From: CAYHCE01 sp964355015
Lineage (GTDB): Bacteria; Cyanobacteriota; Cyanobacteriia; PCC-6307; Cyanobiaceae
Assembly (NCBI GenBank): GCA_964355015.1
Contig: CAYHCE010000004.1
Location: 53,851-117,850 of the forward strand
Length of the DNA stretch: 64,000 nucleotides
Direction of reading: 5' to 3'
Positions 56,395 to 64,000 of this stretch are shown piece after piece. The translations under genes and the position numbers were made by a program. Within the stretch, counting starts at the first letter, position 1; each line of letters opens with the position of its first letter. Below the pieces are notes generated by a model. That model was not told the origin of the DNA and searched no databases. It saw only the letters and a program-made list of their open reading frames with translations.

Positions 56395-56804
56395 TGACCA
56401 CGGGGAGTCATCGGCGGGAATTCACGGCCTTCGTGCTCACCGGCGGGCTGGCGGCCGTGGTGAACGTGGTGAGCCGGGTCGGCTTCTCCACGGTGGTGCA
56501 CTTCGAGCTGGCGGTCCTGCTGGCCTACGGCTGCGGCATGCTCACGGCCTATCTCCTGGCCCGGAGGTTCGTGTTCGTGAACAGCCGCGTCAGCGTGCGG
56601 CGTTCCTTCGCCGCCTTCTGCCTCGTGAATGCCTTCGCGGTGCTGCAGACCTGGGCGGTGAGCCTCGGGCTGCGCAACTGGCTGCTGCCCCTGCTCGGCA
56701 TCGTGGTGTTCCGGGATCTGATCGCCCATGCCATCGGCGTCGCCGTGCCGGTGGTCAGCAGCTACTTCGGGCACAAGCACATCTCCTTCCGTGATCACCC
56801 CTGA
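56391..56804 (+). CDS. GtrA family small membrane protein
   Basis: A 137-residue, four-helix GtrA protein: EFTAFVLTGGLAAVVNVVSR, then FELAVLLAYGCGMLTAYLLA, RRFVFVNSRVSVRRSF and the C-terminal VVSSYFGHKHISF. GtrA proteins flip or recruit polyprenyl-phosphate sugars. In mycobacteria a GtrA protein (Rv3789) sits beside dprE1/dprE2 and is tied to arabinan synthesis, so the position here is meaningful. It overlaps the previous stop (ATGA) and the next start by 14 bases. Confidence 0.9.
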   Translation: MMTTGSHRREFTAFVLTGGLAAVVNVVSRVGFSTVVHFELAVLLAYGCGMLTAYLLARRFVFVNSRVSVRRSFAAFCLVNAFAVLQTWAVSLGLRNWLLPLLGIVVFRDLIAHAIGVAVPVVSSYFGHKHISFRDHP

Positions 56805-58356
56805 CGACGGCCGTCCGGTGGTGGCCGCCTTCGACTTCGACGGCACCCTGATCCGTGGCGACTGCCTGCTGATGCTGCACCGCCAGCTCAAGGGCTTCGC
56901 AGGCTTGGCCCTGGACGGGTTGCACCTGATCGCCCCATTCCTGGCCTGGGCACGGGGCAGCCTGAGCACGGCCGACTTCAAGGAGCGGTATCTGGGCGTG
57001 CTGCTGCGGGGCACGACCAGGGAGGCACGCTCCGCCGCGCTCGGCCAGAAACTCCCAGCCGCGCAGTGGCGCGCCCTGCGGCCCCGGGCCCTTGCGCGGT
57101 TGCGCTGGCATCAGGCCCAGGGCCACCGCGTGGTGATCATCTCCGCCTCGCCCCGCGCCCTGATCGCTCCGCTGGCCGCTCGACTGGGGGTGGACCTGCT
57201 CGCCACCGAAACCAGCGATCCCCTGGCGCACGGGCCGGCCACACCGCTGGGGCTCCGCTCGGCCAACTGCAAAGGGGAAGAGAAGGTGCGGCGGCTCGGG
57301 GCCTGGCTGGATCGGCCCCTCGAGGAGATCAGCCTGCATGCCTACGGCGACAGCCGCGGGGACCGCCAGCTGCTGGAGCTGAGCACGGCGCCCCACTGGC
57401 GCAGCTTCGGCCCGGCTCCACTGCCCTACCCAGCCAGGAAACCGACAGCGGCACCACCCGGTGGCTGGATCCCGCTGCTGGCGCTCCTCCTGCTGAGCCT
57501 GGCCCTGTTCGGGCTGGCAGGCCTGAGCCCGGTGGAGCGGCTGGGCCTCCAGGGGGCCCTGGGCCGTGTGCTGGCCTGGCTGCCGGCCATCTACGGGATC
57601 CTGGCAGTGGCCTACCTGGGGCGCTACTGGCGCTGGCGCCTGCTGCTCAGCTCCGCCGGCATCGGCCGCTGGGGCTGGCGGGATGCCGGGGCCTGGTTCG
57701 TGGGCTTCGCCCTCACCGCCACCCCCGGCAAGCTCGGTGAGCTGAGCCGGGTGCAGCAACTGCACCGGGAACTCGGCTATCCGCGCCCGCCGCTTGTGCA
57801 TGTCTTCGTGGCGGAACGGCTCTGCGATGGCGCGGCCGTGCTGCTGTGGCTGGCGCTGCTGGCGCCCTCCGCCCTTCGGGCTGGCCTGGGCCGGCTGCCG
57901 CCGACAGGGATCGGCCTGCTGCTGCTGGCGGGAGCGGCGACGCTCCTTGCCGCCATCTGGATCTGGAGACGGTGGGGAGGGCCCTGGCAGCACCATCTGC
58001 CCAGTGGTGCCCTGGCCAGGGCCTGCCTGCCGGCCGGCGCCGTGACTCTGGGGATCTGGGCCTGCGAATCACTGATTCTCTGGCTGCTGGTTCAGGTGGT
58101 CAGCCCCGCTCACACGGTGCCGATCCAGGCGGCGATCGGCACCTACCTGCTCTCGGGATCGCTCGGGATGCTCTCCACCCTCCCCGGCGGCGTGGGCGTG
58201 AACGAGGGGGCCACGATCCTGCTGCTGGCCCGCTTCGGCGTACCCCCGTCCGCCGGACTCGCCATCGCCATCCTGCGCCGCCTCTGCACCGTGTGGAGTG
58301 TGACCGGGCTGGCCGTGCTGCTCGGCTGGTGGCGCGGCAGCCGTGAAGGGCCGTAG
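56791..58356 (+). CDS. HAD-IB phosphatase fused to LPG-synthase-like membrane domain
   Basis: A 521-residue fusion. Residues 1-210 form a HAD subfamily IB phosphatase with AFDFDGTLIRGD (D15, D17), IISAS (S118), K161 and YGDSRGDRQLL (D187, D191). From about residue 222 the protein becomes a polytopic domain of the lysylphosphatidylglycerol-synthase/UPF0104 transmembrane type (YLGRYWRWRLLLSSAGI; ALTATPGKLGELSRV; LGMLSTLPGGVGVNEGATIL). A likely role is to remove the 5-phosphate from polyprenyl-phosphoryl-5-phosphoribose, which links the UbiA and DprE1 steps. The role of the membrane half is unknown. GTG start. Last intact gene of the operon. Confidence 0.85.
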   Translation: MITPDDGRPVVAAFDFDGTLIRGDCLLMLHRQLKGFAGLALDGLHLIAPFLAWARGSLSTADFKERYLGVLLRGTTREARSAALGQKLPAAQWRALRPRALARLRWHQAQGHRVVIISASPRALIAPLAARLGVDLLATETSDPLAHGPATPLGLRSANCKGEEKVRRLGAWLDRPLEEISLHAYGDSRGDRQLLELSTAPHWRSFGPAPLPYPARKPTAAPPGGWIPLLALLLLSLALFGLAGLSPVERLGLQGALGRVLAWLPAIYGILAVAYLGRYWRWRLLLSSAGIGRWGWRDAGAWFVGFALTATPGKLGELSRVQQLHRELGYPRPPLVHVFVAERLCDGAAVLLWLALLAPSALRAGLGRLPPTGIGLLLLAGAATLLAAIWIWRRWGGPWQHHLPSGALARACLPAGAVTLGIWACESLILWLLVQVVSPAHTVPIQAAIGTYLLSGSLGMLSTLPGGVGVNEGATILLLARFGVPPSAGLAIAILRRLCTVWSVTGLAVLLGWWRGSREGP

Positions 58357-58387
58357 CTGCCAGCCTCTGCTGATCAGCCAGCGCGGC

Positions 58388-58838
58388 ATGGCATGGGTCG
58401 TTCGCGACAGGCACAGGAACATCCAGATCAACGAGGCACGCAAGGCCTGGATCGAAGCGGCAGGGGCTGTGGTGACCGCAAAACGGGCCAAGGGGACTTG
58501 CCGGGCATCGCTGCGAAGTCAAGGGCCAGAAAGCCTCGCGGCAGAAGAAAATGGACCTCGCCGGCCATCATCTTTCTGACCCGCGCAGCCGCCCGGACCT
58601 GGCAGACCTGACCGACAACATGCTGGTGTTCACTCCAGACCTGCATCAGGAGTTTCACAGCTGGAGGCCCGGGACCTGCACCCCGAATGATTTTCAGACC
58701 TTCGCAGAAACGGTGCCTGCTGATCTGTTCGATCCGGTGAACACCAGGCAAATGCAACGGCTGCAGACCTTGACCCGAGGACTGAGGAGGTTGGAGCAGG
58801 AGCGGAAGGGGCAACAGGTGAGGTATCAGAGGAACTAA
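58388..58838 (+). pseudogene. Frameshifted HNH-endonuclease-like gene
   Basis: Two frames join into one protein-like sequence. The first (ATG 58388, or GTG 58343) reads RDRHRNIQINEARKAWIEAA and then AKRAKGT. The second, from about 58500, reads GHRCEVKGQKASRQKKMDLA followed by GHHLSDPRSRPDLADLTDNM, LVFTPDLHQEFHSW and GTCTPNDF. The Cys-HH-N-H-x3-H spacing fits an HNH nuclease. A single-base shift near 58490-58500 breaks it; sequencing error or programmed shift cannot be excluded. It lies just past the arabinose operon, and its end overlaps the convergent secreted-protein gene by 4 bases. Confidence 0.55.
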
Positions 58839-59302
58839 CGCTGCCACTCAGGGGTTTGTTGGACAACGGTCCTGAGTGCGTTGCTCATGCCCTCATGTGC
58901 AGGTGCAGGTCCAGTGGTCTCCACTGTGGCTTCAAGCCCGGCCCGGACACCGGACTGGCCTGCCAGCGCCGCCTGGGCGTTCTTGGCAGCCATGGCCTGT
59001 TCTGCGGGGCTGGTGCCGTTCGCGCTGTTCGCCGGGCAGGAGCACTTCAAGCGCTTGAAGAGGTCGTTTGGCGTGGCGCCCTCGTAGATGCGGGTGGTCC
59101 CGTCGGGGCAGCGGTATGTGCCTCCCTTGCCCTGGTTCATGAGCGAGGGCAGGTTCTCCATCGAGGTGTCCGGCGCGGGCGGCGTCTGGGCGGTGGCAGG
59201 GCCTACTGCAGCCAGCAGGGAGGCGAACCACAGCGCCATGGCGAAAACCTTGGCTACCTCCTCCGGGTGGAAGAGGCGAGGCGCGTAGATGAAGCGCGTC
59301 AT
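58835..59302 (-). CDS. Hypothetical secreted protein
   Basis: I do not recognise this protein. It has a likely signal peptide (MALWFASLLAAVGPATAQ, cleavage after TAQ). A short mature part follows with TYRCPDGTTRIYEGATPNDL and a LKCSCPAN segment, so at least three Cys could pair outside the cell. A low-complexity Ala/Gln-rich tail ends the protein. The start is uncertain: 59302 gives 155 residues with a basic leader, while 59239 gives 134 with the signal peptide at the N-terminus. Confidence 0.55.
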   Translation of the reverse strand: MTRFIYAPRLFHPEEVAKVFAMALWFASLLAAVGPATAQTPPAPDTSMENLPSLMNQGKGGTYRCPDGTTRIYEGATPNDLFKRLKCSCPANSANGTSPAEQAMAAKNAQAALAGQSGVRAGLEATVETTGPAPAHEGMSNALRTVVQQTPEWQR

Positions 59303-59412
59303 CTTGGCGGCCGCTTCCACGTTTGATTCTCTGCTAAGCAATCCGCGGCGGCCTATCGCTGTCAACAGCGACGCAAGGAATCATAAAGCTGGAATCCTCG
59401 TCGCAGCAAGAT

Positions 59413-59868
59413 CTACAGACGCCACCAGTTCAATGATCTCGTCTTGCGATTCCAGAAGATGTGAATCGCGTCACACCCGCCGCCGCTCAGCCGGAGACCT
59501 TGGCATGTCTTGGATCGAACGAATCCATCGATGTTGCCAATGGATTTCGGTGGATCTACATCGAGCGATTCAACTTCCAGCTTCGCCGGTTCTGAGCAGA
59601 TGGCCGCCTGCACGTTTGGGTTGATAGAGAACTCCAGCAGGTCCACCTTGGAGCCAGTACCTGAGGCGAAACCCACAAAGACTCTCCCCTTGAAGTGGCC
59701 CAGATAAGCGCGATCGTTGCGGCCGTCGCAGTCACAATCGAGGGTGAGAGCTTGTTTCTGCCACTGAATGCCTGGAAGCAGATCTTGAAGCTGTTTCGGT
59801 GGAGCCACTGAAGCTTGAAGTGGCAGCGTGAATCCTGGAAGAAGGATCGCGAACAAAATTCTCTTCAT
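59413..59868 (-). CDS. Hypothetical secreted protein with Cys-rich domain
   Basis: A 151-residue exported protein of unknown function. Signal peptide KRILFAILLPGFTLPLQASV. The mature part has TLDCDCDGRNDRAYLGHFKG, an Asp/Cys motif that looks like a calcium-binding or beta-propeller-like turn. Cysteines further on (AAICSE, SKTCQG, GGCDAI) could form disulfides. The ATG at 59868 is chosen because it puts the signal peptide at the N-terminus; the open frame extends to 60030. Base composition is less GC-rich than the core region. Confidence 0.55.
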   Translation of the reverse strand: MKRILFAILLPGFTLPLQASVAPPKQLQDLLPGIQWQKQALTLDCDCDGRNDRAYLGHFKGRVFVGFASGTGSKVDLLEFSINPNVQAAICSEPAKLEVESLDVDPPKSIGNIDGFVRSKTCQGLRLSGGGCDAIHIFWNRKTRSLNWWRL

Positions 59869-59999
59869 GGCATCCTTTACGGGGCCTGGTCGCACAAGCA
59901 ATTCTTTCAGAGGCCTGTTAAGCCCAAGCAATCTCATGCAAGTGGCGATAGAAGCATTCTGAGTACAGTTTCTGCTGACATCTTCCGAGTATTTCGGAT

Positions 60000-62684
60000 T
60001 CAGGCATCCTGGTTCACCTTCTCCTGGCACCGTTTGAGACTCAGCTTCGCCTTAACCGTTAATGGATGATCGGGCCCGTAGGCGCTTTGCATCGTTTCGA
60101 GCACTCGCGCATATTGAGAAACTGACTCTGGATATTTCGTCATTCCTTCAAGTGCTCTTGCATGATATAGCCGTATCTTTCCTGTAACGGTGTGATCACT
60201 GCCTAAAGAACTCTCCATAATGCCTAGAGCTTTACCGGTTACTCCTATTGCCTCACCATGCCGATCGAGCCCAATTAGCATGCCTGCGTAGTTGTTAAGT
60301 CTCATTCCGACTTCGAAATGGTTGGGGCCGTGCGTGGCTTCCATGATTTCAATTGAGCGCTTATGGAGTATCTCTGTTTCTACTTGGCGAGACATAGAGT
60401 CAAGAAGTGCGGCCAAGTTGCTAAGGTTGATTGCCACCCTTGGGTCGTCAGAGCCATAGGCGATCTCATTAATTTTCAACGCACGACGGTAAAGCAGTTC
60501 AGCTTCATCATTGCAGAATCGGGCTTTTAAGATAATAGCGAGATTATTGGATAATGCCGCAACCTCAGGATGCTCAGTACCGTAATATAGCTCAGCTATT
60601 GCCAAGGCTTTTCGGCAAAGCAGTTCAGATTCATCAAATCTCGAAAGATCGCGGAGCAGTTCTGCAAGCATGCAAAGTGTAGTGGTAGAATCAATATGAT
60701 CCAGTCCAAGACAATTCTCTGTAATGGCAAGGTCGCGGCGAAAAAACTGCTCAGACTCCCTAAACTTTGATAGCCCACGAGAAGCTTCACCAAGCAGCCC
60801 TAGGGCTTCGGCTGAATTTAGGCTGTCTTGGCCGTAAGTGGCTTCTATTATGCTTAGTGCTCTATGCCCAAGCTCTTCAGCTTCTTTATACTTAGAAAGT
60901 GTCAGCTGTAGTCTCGCCAGCCCGCATAGGGTTTTGGTCAGCGTGGGGTGATCACTGACGCAGGCAGCCTCTTTGTTCGCTATAGCTCGCCGGTAGAGCT
61001 GCTCGGCCTCTTCGTATAGAGAAAGAGTTTTCATCAAACTCGCCAGGTTGTCCAAGGTAACGCCCACCTCAGAGTGATCAGGTCCAAGAGATTGCTCAAC
61101 CCATCGCTGGTGGTCTTCCAGCACAGGAACCAGAACCCGCCAGATCGTTCCTTCGGCCAGAAGTTCGCTCCTCTCCTTGAACCAACGGCACAGATCCTCG
61201 GGTTCATGGATGTGGCGTGCATGCGCCAGGGCACGGCGCAGCCGCTCGCCATCGGCTGGCGTGATGTCTTTGATCTCCCGTGCAGCCAGAGGCCCATCGA
61301 AGCGCTCGAACCCCCAGCGGTGCCAAGCCGTGAAGATGTCCGGGCGGGTGCGTTGATCGTGCTGTTGCAGATGCAGCACCATCTCATTGTGCAGCTGCCA
61401 CTGGCCAGGCGCTGGTTGCTCGATCGACCAGCCCTGAGCGAAGCGCTCGCAGGCACTGGGGGGATAGCCGGTCCCGAAGTGCTGGATGGCGTCATGGAAC
61501 AGCGCCGCGTCCCAGCTGCCGAAGCTGGCCATCAGGTGCATGGTTTCATTCTCTGAGATCTCCAGGTGGCTGAGCAGCCGCTCGATCACCAGCTCATGGC
61601 TCCCCCCGAAGGCCTCCGGCAGGCGCTGCTCGGGCGAGAGCTTGTCATGGAGCTGGGTTTCCAGCTCCAGGTAGAAGGGCACCCCGGCCGCGTGCTCGAG
61701 GATGGTGGCCACCAGGGCTGGATCGTTGATGCCGCGCTTGGCCAGAAAGTCGGTGGCATCGCCATTGGACAGGCTGCCCACCAGGTGCTGCTCGCAGCAC
61801 GCCTCCCAGGCGGGGTCGTAAGGCTGCCAGTGCAGCCGGTTGCGGCCCGTGATCACCCAAAGCACCTGGGGCAGTTCCCCCACCAGGCTCACCAGCCATT
61901 CCTCGCGCAGCTGCCGGTGCTCCCCCTGGCGCCCGAGGCCGCCGTGCCAGAGGGCCTCGTAGGTGTCGAGAAAGATCACCGGAGCCGGCACCCGCCAGGC
62001 CATGGAATCGTGATAAAGCCCATCGCTGCTGATGGAGGCCACCAGACCATCGCGGAAATCCTGGGCCCAGAGTTGGGGCAGCAGCTCAATCAGCTCCTGC
62101 TGGGTCTTGCCGGAGAGATTGCGCAGCAGGGGTTCAGCGCGATGGAGATACCAATTCCTGAGGATCTGCGAGGTGTCGGTGACGCTCTTGATGACATTGA
62201 GGGTGAGGCCGATGAGCGGCGTAACCTTGGCCACAGCAAGAGCTCTTTCAAGCACTTTGTCGAGCACCTCGGCATAGGGCCCGGCGCGATCCAGCAGTGG
62301 CGCAGGTTGGGTGATCACAGGAGCTTCGGGGTGAAAGCGACCGGCGTAATAAATCAGCGCAAGGGTGAAGGTGGGGAAGGGAATCTCGGGAAAACACTGT
62401 CTGAGCCGAAACAGGGCCGTATCGGGTTCGGTTGTGCCAGGAGAGGCAAAGTCGAGCCGTGCAACGGAGTGCTTGCTGTGCTGTTGGCTGAGGAGTTGTT
62501 GGAGCTTCTGGGAGAGGGTGGTTTTGCCGATGCCACCTTCCCCATAGAACACGAGAACATTGTTCTCCTGGGGCTGTTTGGCTGCGAGCAGGCTCTCAAA
62601 CGATTCAATCAGGCCTGTGCGATCGGTGAACACATCCAGGGCATTGGGCCGCGCTGGATCAAGTCGCCTGGAGACCTTGGGCAT
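60000..62684 (-). CDS. STAND-type NTPase with tetratricopeptide repeats
   Basis: An 894-residue protein. Residues 1-450 form an AAA/STAND NTPase: Walker A GEGGIGKTT (48-56), Walker B near PVIFLDTYEAL (about 240), and a sensor-like VLWVITGRNRL. After a linker, about eight to nine 42-residue tetratricopeptide repeats of the kinesin-light-chain type follow (from about 540), with the repeated A-x-x-Y-G-x-D/N-H-P pattern. Such proteins are signalling or immunity switches in bacteria, including anti-phage systems, with the repeats as sensor. There is no obvious effector domain at either end. The repeat half is much more AT-rich than the NTPase half. Confidence 0.85.
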   Translation of the reverse strand: MPKVSRRLDPARPNALDVFTDRTGLIESFESLLAAKQPQENNVLVFYGEGGIGKTTLSQKLQQLLSQQHSKHSVARLDFASPGTTEPDTALFRLRQCFPEIPFPTFTLALIYYAGRFHPEAPVITQPAPLLDRAGPYAEVLDKVLERALAVAKVTPLIGLTLNVIKSVTDTSQILRNWYLHRAEPLLRNLSGKTQQELIELLPQLWAQDFRDGLVASISSDGLYHDSMAWRVPAPVIFLDTYEALWHGGLGRQGEHRQLREEWLVSLVGELPQVLWVITGRNRLHWQPYDPAWEACCEQHLVGSLSNGDATDFLAKRGINDPALVATILEHAAGVPFYLELETQLHDKLSPEQRLPEAFGGSHELVIERLLSHLEISENETMHLMASFGSWDAALFHDAIQHFGTGYPPSACERFAQGWSIEQPAPGQWQLHNEMVLHLQQHDQRTRPDIFTAWHRWGFERFDGPLAAREIKDITPADGERLRRALAHARHIHEPEDLCRWFKERSELLAEGTIWRVLVPVLEDHQRWVEQSLGPDHSEVGVTLDNLASLMKTLSLYEEAEQLYRRAIANKEAACVSDHPTLTKTLCGLARLQLTLSKYKEAEELGHRALSIIEATYGQDSLNSAEALGLLGEASRGLSKFRESEQFFRRDLAITENCLGLDHIDSTTTLCMLAELLRDLSRFDESELLCRKALAIAELYYGTEHPEVAALSNNLAIILKARFCNDEAELLYRRALKINEIAYGSDDPRVAINLSNLAALLDSMSRQVETEILHKRSIEIMEATHGPNHFEVGMRLNNYAGMLIGLDRHGEAIGVTGKALGIMESSLGSDHTVTGKIRLYHARALEGMTKYPESVSQYARVLETMQSAYGPDHPLTVKAKLSLKRCQEKVNQDA

Positions 62685-63117
62685 GGCTCAGGGCGCTGCG
62701 GAGCAGCCACGGGCACGTGAGCCGATGCTACGCGGCAAAGACGCAGAGAGCCTCGGCGGCTGGAGGTGACGTAAAGAAGAGTGTTCAGAGCAAAGGCTTC
62801 TTCAATGGCCGCCGGTGGGCTTGAGTGATCTGGTATGTCTAACGCTCCAGATCAGAAGCGGGCAGATATTCTGGGATTCGAAGGGAAACTGACTGGGCCC
62901 GTCTTCTGTATCTGGATGTTGGGCTGCTTAAAAGTCTTCTGCATGCCGAATGCCACAATGCTGTATCACTTTTGATTACCACTGAATTCTGGGTCGCGCC
63001 CCTTGGAGCTGACTGACCAACACAAGTCTGAGAACCCTTGCAACAGCATGGGTCTCAGGTAATGGGTGGGTCAGGGACCCATGAGAGCGTGGGGCTGCGA
63101 AACCAATCCAAGCCTCG
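62685..63117. other. Intergenic region beside the transposase
   Basis: 433 bases between the STAND NTPase and transposase starts. It is less GC-rich and has no convincing gene. It should contain the left end of the element, but I could not find a clear terminal inverted repeat or target-site duplication. Confidence 0.45.
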
Positions 63118-63939
63118 GTGGATCCCCAGACCCAACTCCAATCTGAGCTGATCGGCCTTCTGCGTCAACACGGCCGGTTCTGCGATCAGCGTCATCTGGT
63201 GCTGCAGGCCTGGATGGTGGCTGGGCTGCTGCTCAGCCAAACGGTCTGTTTCGATCGCTGGAAGGATGTGCTGCCCCTGGGACACTGCCTGGCGGCCAGC
63301 TGGCAGCGGCGCTGTCAGCGCTGTCTGGCCAACGCCCGGATCGAGATCGAGCCGCTCTACGGACCGCTGATCCTCTGGGCCCTCCGTAACTGGCAGAAGC
63401 CAGGCCAGCGCTTGCATCTAGCGCTGGACACCACGATGCTTTGGAACCAGTACTGCGTGGTGATCCTCTCGGCCGTGTGCCACGGCCGGGCTGTGCCGCT
63501 GCTGTGGACCACCCTCGAGCATCCCAGTGCCAGCGTCAGCGCGGAGATCTGCACCGCCCTACTTGATCGGGCTGATCTGCTCCTCGCTGAGTTCACAGCC
63601 ATCACCCTGCTGGCGGATCGCGCCTTCCCCAGCGCTGAGCTGCTCACCTGGTTCGAGACCAAACACCGTTGGCAGTACGTGATGGGCCTGCGCGGCGACA
63701 CCCTGGTTCACGGCACTGCTGCGCCGATGGGCTGTGAGGTGCGCCGGCTGCGCTTGCCGAGGGGACACTGCCGCGGTTTTCCGGGCGTACAGCTCTGGGC
63801 GGAGGGCAGCCAGCGGGCCAACCTGCTGCTGGCCCATCCCACCGGCCTGGCCATTGAGGAGCCCTGGTACCTGGTGACGAACGCCCCGCTGCAGCTCGAG
63901 CTGGTCTGGAGTTACGCCAGGCTGCACGGCGACGATTAG
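63118..63939 (+). pseudogene. Truncated DDE transposase (IS4-like)
   Basis: A 273-residue transposase fragment of the DDE_Tnp_1 kind. The first two catalytic acidic positions are visible (LALDTTMLWNQ and LLADRAFPSAEL), then QYVMGLRGDTLV and LVTNAPLQLELVWSYA. Intact relatives go on to a Y-x2-R-x2-E region. Here the frame ends soon after WSYARLHGDD, so the third catalytic residue is absent. GTG start. It is probably an inactive insertion-sequence remnant at the edge of the accessory region; the downstream end may lie past 64000. Confidence 0.7.
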
Positions 63940-64000
63940 GTAGGCGGGGCGCGTTGACTCATTTCATTTGTTACCCGTTTAATTGACGTCTCAACGGTTG

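Overview
This window is GC-rich chromosomal DNA from a cyanobacterium. The photosystem genes psbH, psbN, psbI, psbK and psaC, the nitrogen regulator ntcA, a plant-type ispH and many cyanobacteria-only families (DUF3084, DUF3146, DUF3155, DUF3181, DUF3769, DUF4079) show this. The gene content and order resemble the Synechococcus/Cyanobium (picocyanobacterial) lineage; that placement is inferred from recognised families, not from a search.

Layout. 1-3.8 kb: 3' part of ntcA, an envelope coiled-coil protein, an RNase H-fold protein, then pth, tatA and psbH on the opposite strand. 3.9-10.6 kb: psbN and psbI flank a large GH38 alpha-mannosidase-type gene, followed by an LptD-like outer-membrane protein. 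10.7-17.4 kb (minus strand): leuC-leuD, a decayed VOC/glyoxalase gene with its terminator intact, cinA, a WecA/MraY-type lipid-carrier sugar transferase, glyA and tRNA-Arg(ACG). 17.5-31.5 kb: small conserved proteins, murJ, sfsA, the ammonium transporter amt, ispH, purH, an esterase, a soluble histidine kinase, cobS, tgt and psbK. 31.6-44.2 kb: a WecG-type glycosyltransferase, a GH15/phosphorylase-kinase-like protein, an oxidoreductase, a CNNM-type transporter, glmS, psaC, acpP-fabF and tktA. These are mostly housekeeping and photosynthesis genes.

44.2-58.4 kb is a cell-surface glycan island, and the most interesting part. Its core is a tightly overlapping plus-strand operon. It encodes homologues of the enzymes that make polyprenyl-phosphoryl-D-arabinofuranose in mycobacteria: a UbiA-type phosphoribosyltransferase, a DprE1-like oxidase and a DprE2-like reductase. 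It also encodes a HAD phosphatase fused to a polytopic membrane domain, a GtrA small membrane protein, a large GT-C-like membrane protein, an epimerase and an FAD oxidoreductase. Three more membrane sugar-transfer genes lie upstream. I infer that this cyanobacterium makes a lipid-linked D-arabinofuranose donor and puts it on an envelope glycan or protein.

58.4-64 kb is an accessory edge: a frameshifted HNH-nuclease remnant, two orphan secreted proteins, a STAND NTPase with tetratricopeptide repeats whose repeat half is clearly more AT-rich than its NTPase half, and a truncated DDE transposase. No CRISPR array or rRNA operon was seen.
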